Assembly (NCBI GenBank): GCA_041488375.1
Contig: JBGPPD010000020.1
Location: 1-23,634 of the forward strand
Source of the DNA: JAABQT01 sp041488375
GTDB taxonomy: Bacteria > Pseudomonadota > Gammaproteobacteria > Burkholderiales > SG8-39
Direction: 5' to 3'
Length of the DNA stretch: 23,634 bases
Shown here: one piece after another, positions 22,477 through 23,634 of the stretch
Numbering within the stretch: the first letter of the stretch is position 1
Layout of the letters: each line of letters opens with the position of its first letter
Notes under the pieces: generated by a model
What the model saw: only the letters and a program-made list of their open reading frames with translations
Databases searched by the model: none
Told to the model about the DNA's origin: nothing
Translations under genes and position numbers: made by a program

Positions 22477-23192
22477 GCGGCAACCAGCGCAAGCTGCAGG
22501 CCGTGCCGGGCTGGGTCTGGGCAGGGCTGTTGTCCTGCCTGGCCGCGCAAACGTGGCTGCAGGCGCAGCGCCCGCTGCCCGCCGTGGCGGCGCAGGACCT
22601 GCCGCCGGCGCCGCGCGCGCAGGCGCTGCGCGCCGCCAGCTTCGGCGAACCGGCGGCGCTGTCGCGCCTGGCTATGCTGTACCTGCAGGCCTACGACCTG
22701 GGCGCAGGCAACGCGCTGCCGTATCAACGCCTCGACTACGCGCGCCTCGTGGAGTGGCTGCGCGCCATCGTCGATGCCGACCCGAAGAGCGAATACCCCC
22801 TGTTCGCGGCGGCGCGCGTGTACGCCGAAGTCGCGGACCCCGCGAAATGCCGCGTGATGCTGGCGTTCATCCACCAGGCCTTCCTGGAGGATCCGAACCG
22901 GCGCTGGCCATGGCTCGCGCAGGCCGCGCTGCTCGCCAAGCACCGGCTGCACGACCTGCCGCTCGCGCTCCGCTACGCCGCGGATCTCCAGCAGCTGGCC
23001 ACCGGGCCCGGCGTCCCGCTCTGGGCGAAGCAGATGGAGATCTTCATCCTGGAGGACATGAACGAGCTGGAGGCTGCCAAGATCATGCTCGGCGGGCTGC
23101 TCGCATCCGGGCGCATCGCCGATCCCCAGGAGCGCCGCTTCCTGCAAGGGCGGCTGGAAGAACTCGAACGCCGGGCGGCGCCCAAGCATTGA
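22473..23192 (+). CDS. Membrane-anchored helical protein of unknown function
   Basis: 239-residue protein starting at a GTG that overlaps the permease stop. One N-terminal hydrophobic segment (VPGWVWAGLLSCLAAQTWLQA, about 11-31) could be an uncleaved anchor or signal. The remainder is almost entirely helical with TPR-like periodicity: LSRLAMLYLQAYDLG, YPLFAAARVYAEVADPAKCRVMLAFIHQAFLEDPNRRWPWLAQAALLAKHRL, LALRYAADLQQL and LEAAKIMLGGLLASGR. I do not recognise a named family. Translational coupling to the permease suggests it works with the ABC transporter, and the pilin gene follows directly. It may be a periplasmic partner or scaffold (inference). Confidence 0.8.
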   Translation: MSGNQRKLQAVPGWVWAGLLSCLAAQTWLQAQRPLPAVAAQDLPPAPRAQALRAASFGEPAALSRLAMLYLQAYDLGAGNALPYQRLDYARLVEWLRAIVDADPKSEYPLFAAARVYAEVADPAKCRVMLAFIHQAFLEDPNRRWPWLAQAALLAKHRLHDLPLALRYAADLQQLATGPGVPLWAKQMEIFILEDMNELEAAKIMLGGLLASGRIADPQERRFLQGRLEELERRAAPKH

Positions 23193-23221
23193 GGGAATGT
23201 TTGTTGTATCGTGCGAATTCG

Positions 23222-23228
23222 AAGGGGG
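23222..23228 (+). promoter_or_regulatory. Strong ribosome binding site of the terminal prepilin gene
   Basis: AAGGGGG lies 7 nt before the ATG at 23236. It is one of the best Shine-Dalgarno sequences in the plus-strand genes and sits in a 43-nt AT-richer gap, consistent with high expression of a major pilin. No convincing promoter hexamers or sigma-54 element could be identified in this gap. Confidence 0.6.
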
Positions 23229-23235
23229 TTCTCAG

Positions 23236-23634
23236 ATGAAATCTCAGCAAGAAGGCTTCACGCTGGTCGAGATCGCGATCGTGCTGGTGATCATCGGCCT
23301 GCTGCTCGGCGGCATTCTCAAGGGCCAGGAGATGATCACCCAGGCGAAGATCAAGAACGTCGTCGCCGATTTCTCCGGCATCTCGGCCGCCTACTTCGGC
23401 TATCAGGACCGCTACCGCGCGCTGCCGGGGGACGATCCGAATGCCGCTACGCGCTGGACCACGCCTACGGCGGCGACCGCCGGCAACGGCGACGGCCAGA
23501 TCGCGGGCACCTACAACAACGGCAACGCGGCGTGCGTCGTGACGGTGGAGAGCTGCAGCTGGTGGGACCACCTGCGCCGCGCCGGCTTCGTGGCCGGCTC
23601 GGGCGTGACCCAGCCGTTCAATGCGGTGACCGGC
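23236..23634 (+). CDS. Type IV prepilin, probably the major pilin (partial)
   Basis: 133 N-terminal residues of a prepilin that runs off the right edge. The class III signal peptide is textbook: MKSQQEG, then Phe8 at +1 and Glu12 at +5 in FTLVEIAIVLVIIGLLLGGIL. The head continues KGQEMITQAKIKNVVADFSGISAAYFGYQDRYRALPGDDPNA, a signature I know from a family of betaproteobacterial prepilins with a QDRYRALPGDDP core. A Gly/Asn-rich loop with a Cys pair (CVVTVESC) follows. The strong ribosome binding site, short leader and simple head suggest the major subunit, compared with the minor pilins at 17403 and 19169. The C-terminus is outside the window. Confidence 0.93.
   Translation, partial: MKSQQEGFTLVEIAIVLVIIGLLLGGILKGQEMITQAKIKNVVADFSGISAAYFGYQDRYRALPGDDPNAATRWTTPTAATAGNGDGQIAGTYNNGNAACVVTVESCSWWDHLRRAGFVAGSGVTQPFNAVTG

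Noticed and set aside
1..23634. Mobile elements, integrases, tRNA, rRNA, CRISPR arrays, toxin-antitoxin pairs
   Set aside because: I looked for transposase or integrase motifs, terminal inverted repeats, regular spaced repeats and RNA gene hallmarks and saw none. Base composition is uniform, apart from slightly AT-richer gaps, so there is no sign of recent transfer.

Overview
The window is a gene-dense, very GC-rich stretch of bacterial chromosome with almost no intergenic space. The gene content and order fit a betaproteobacterium. The left block has the order known from that class: an Mla lipid-transport operon that includes mlaA and mlaB and is followed by an ABC-2 exporter pair. The right block is an MSHA-like type IV pilus or pseudopilus locus. 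I see no rRNA, tRNA, CRISPR array, insertion sequence or integrase. No genus can be named from the sequence alone.

Region 1 (1-5040, minus strand) is one tightly packed operon, read right to left: mlaF, mlaE, mlaD, mlaA, mlaC, mlaB, an ABC ATPase and its permease (cut by the window edge). Most junctions are 4-nt stop/start overlaps and several starts are GTG or TTG. The Mla genes should form the outer-membrane lipid-asymmetry pathway: MlaA in the outer membrane, MlaC in the periplasm, and MlaFEDB in the inner membrane. The ABC pair is of the YadG/YadH type with unknown substrate.

Region 2 (5117-19933, plus strand) starts from a short divergent intergenic region. It encodes an orphan ABC ATPase, an NtrC-type sigma-54 response regulator, an ExeA/MshM-like AAA ATPase, the secretin MshL, an MshN-like TPR protein, an MshE/GspE-type assembly ATPase with an N-terminal MshEN-like (possible c-di-GMP) domain, a GspF/PilC platform protein, three inner-membrane/periplasmic assembly proteins resembling MshI/PilM-PilN, MshJ/PilO and MshK, a very large GspK-like minor pseudopilin, and a second minor prepilin.

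Region 3 (19938-23634) holds an antisense membrane histidine kinase that converges on the pilus operon with a 4-nt gap. Diverging from it are an ABC-2-type permease, a membrane-anchored helical protein of unknown function, and a type IV prepilin (probably the major pilin) that runs off the window.

The striking feature is the symmetry of the pilus locus. The upstream edge carries an ATPase without a permease and a response regulator without a kinase. The downstream edge carries a kinase without a regulator and a permease without an ATPase. I infer that these are split partners: a two-component system controlling the pilus through sigma-54, and an ABC exporter dedicated to it. No prepilin peptidase or PilT-type retraction ATPase is in the window, so those functions must be supplied from elsewhere.
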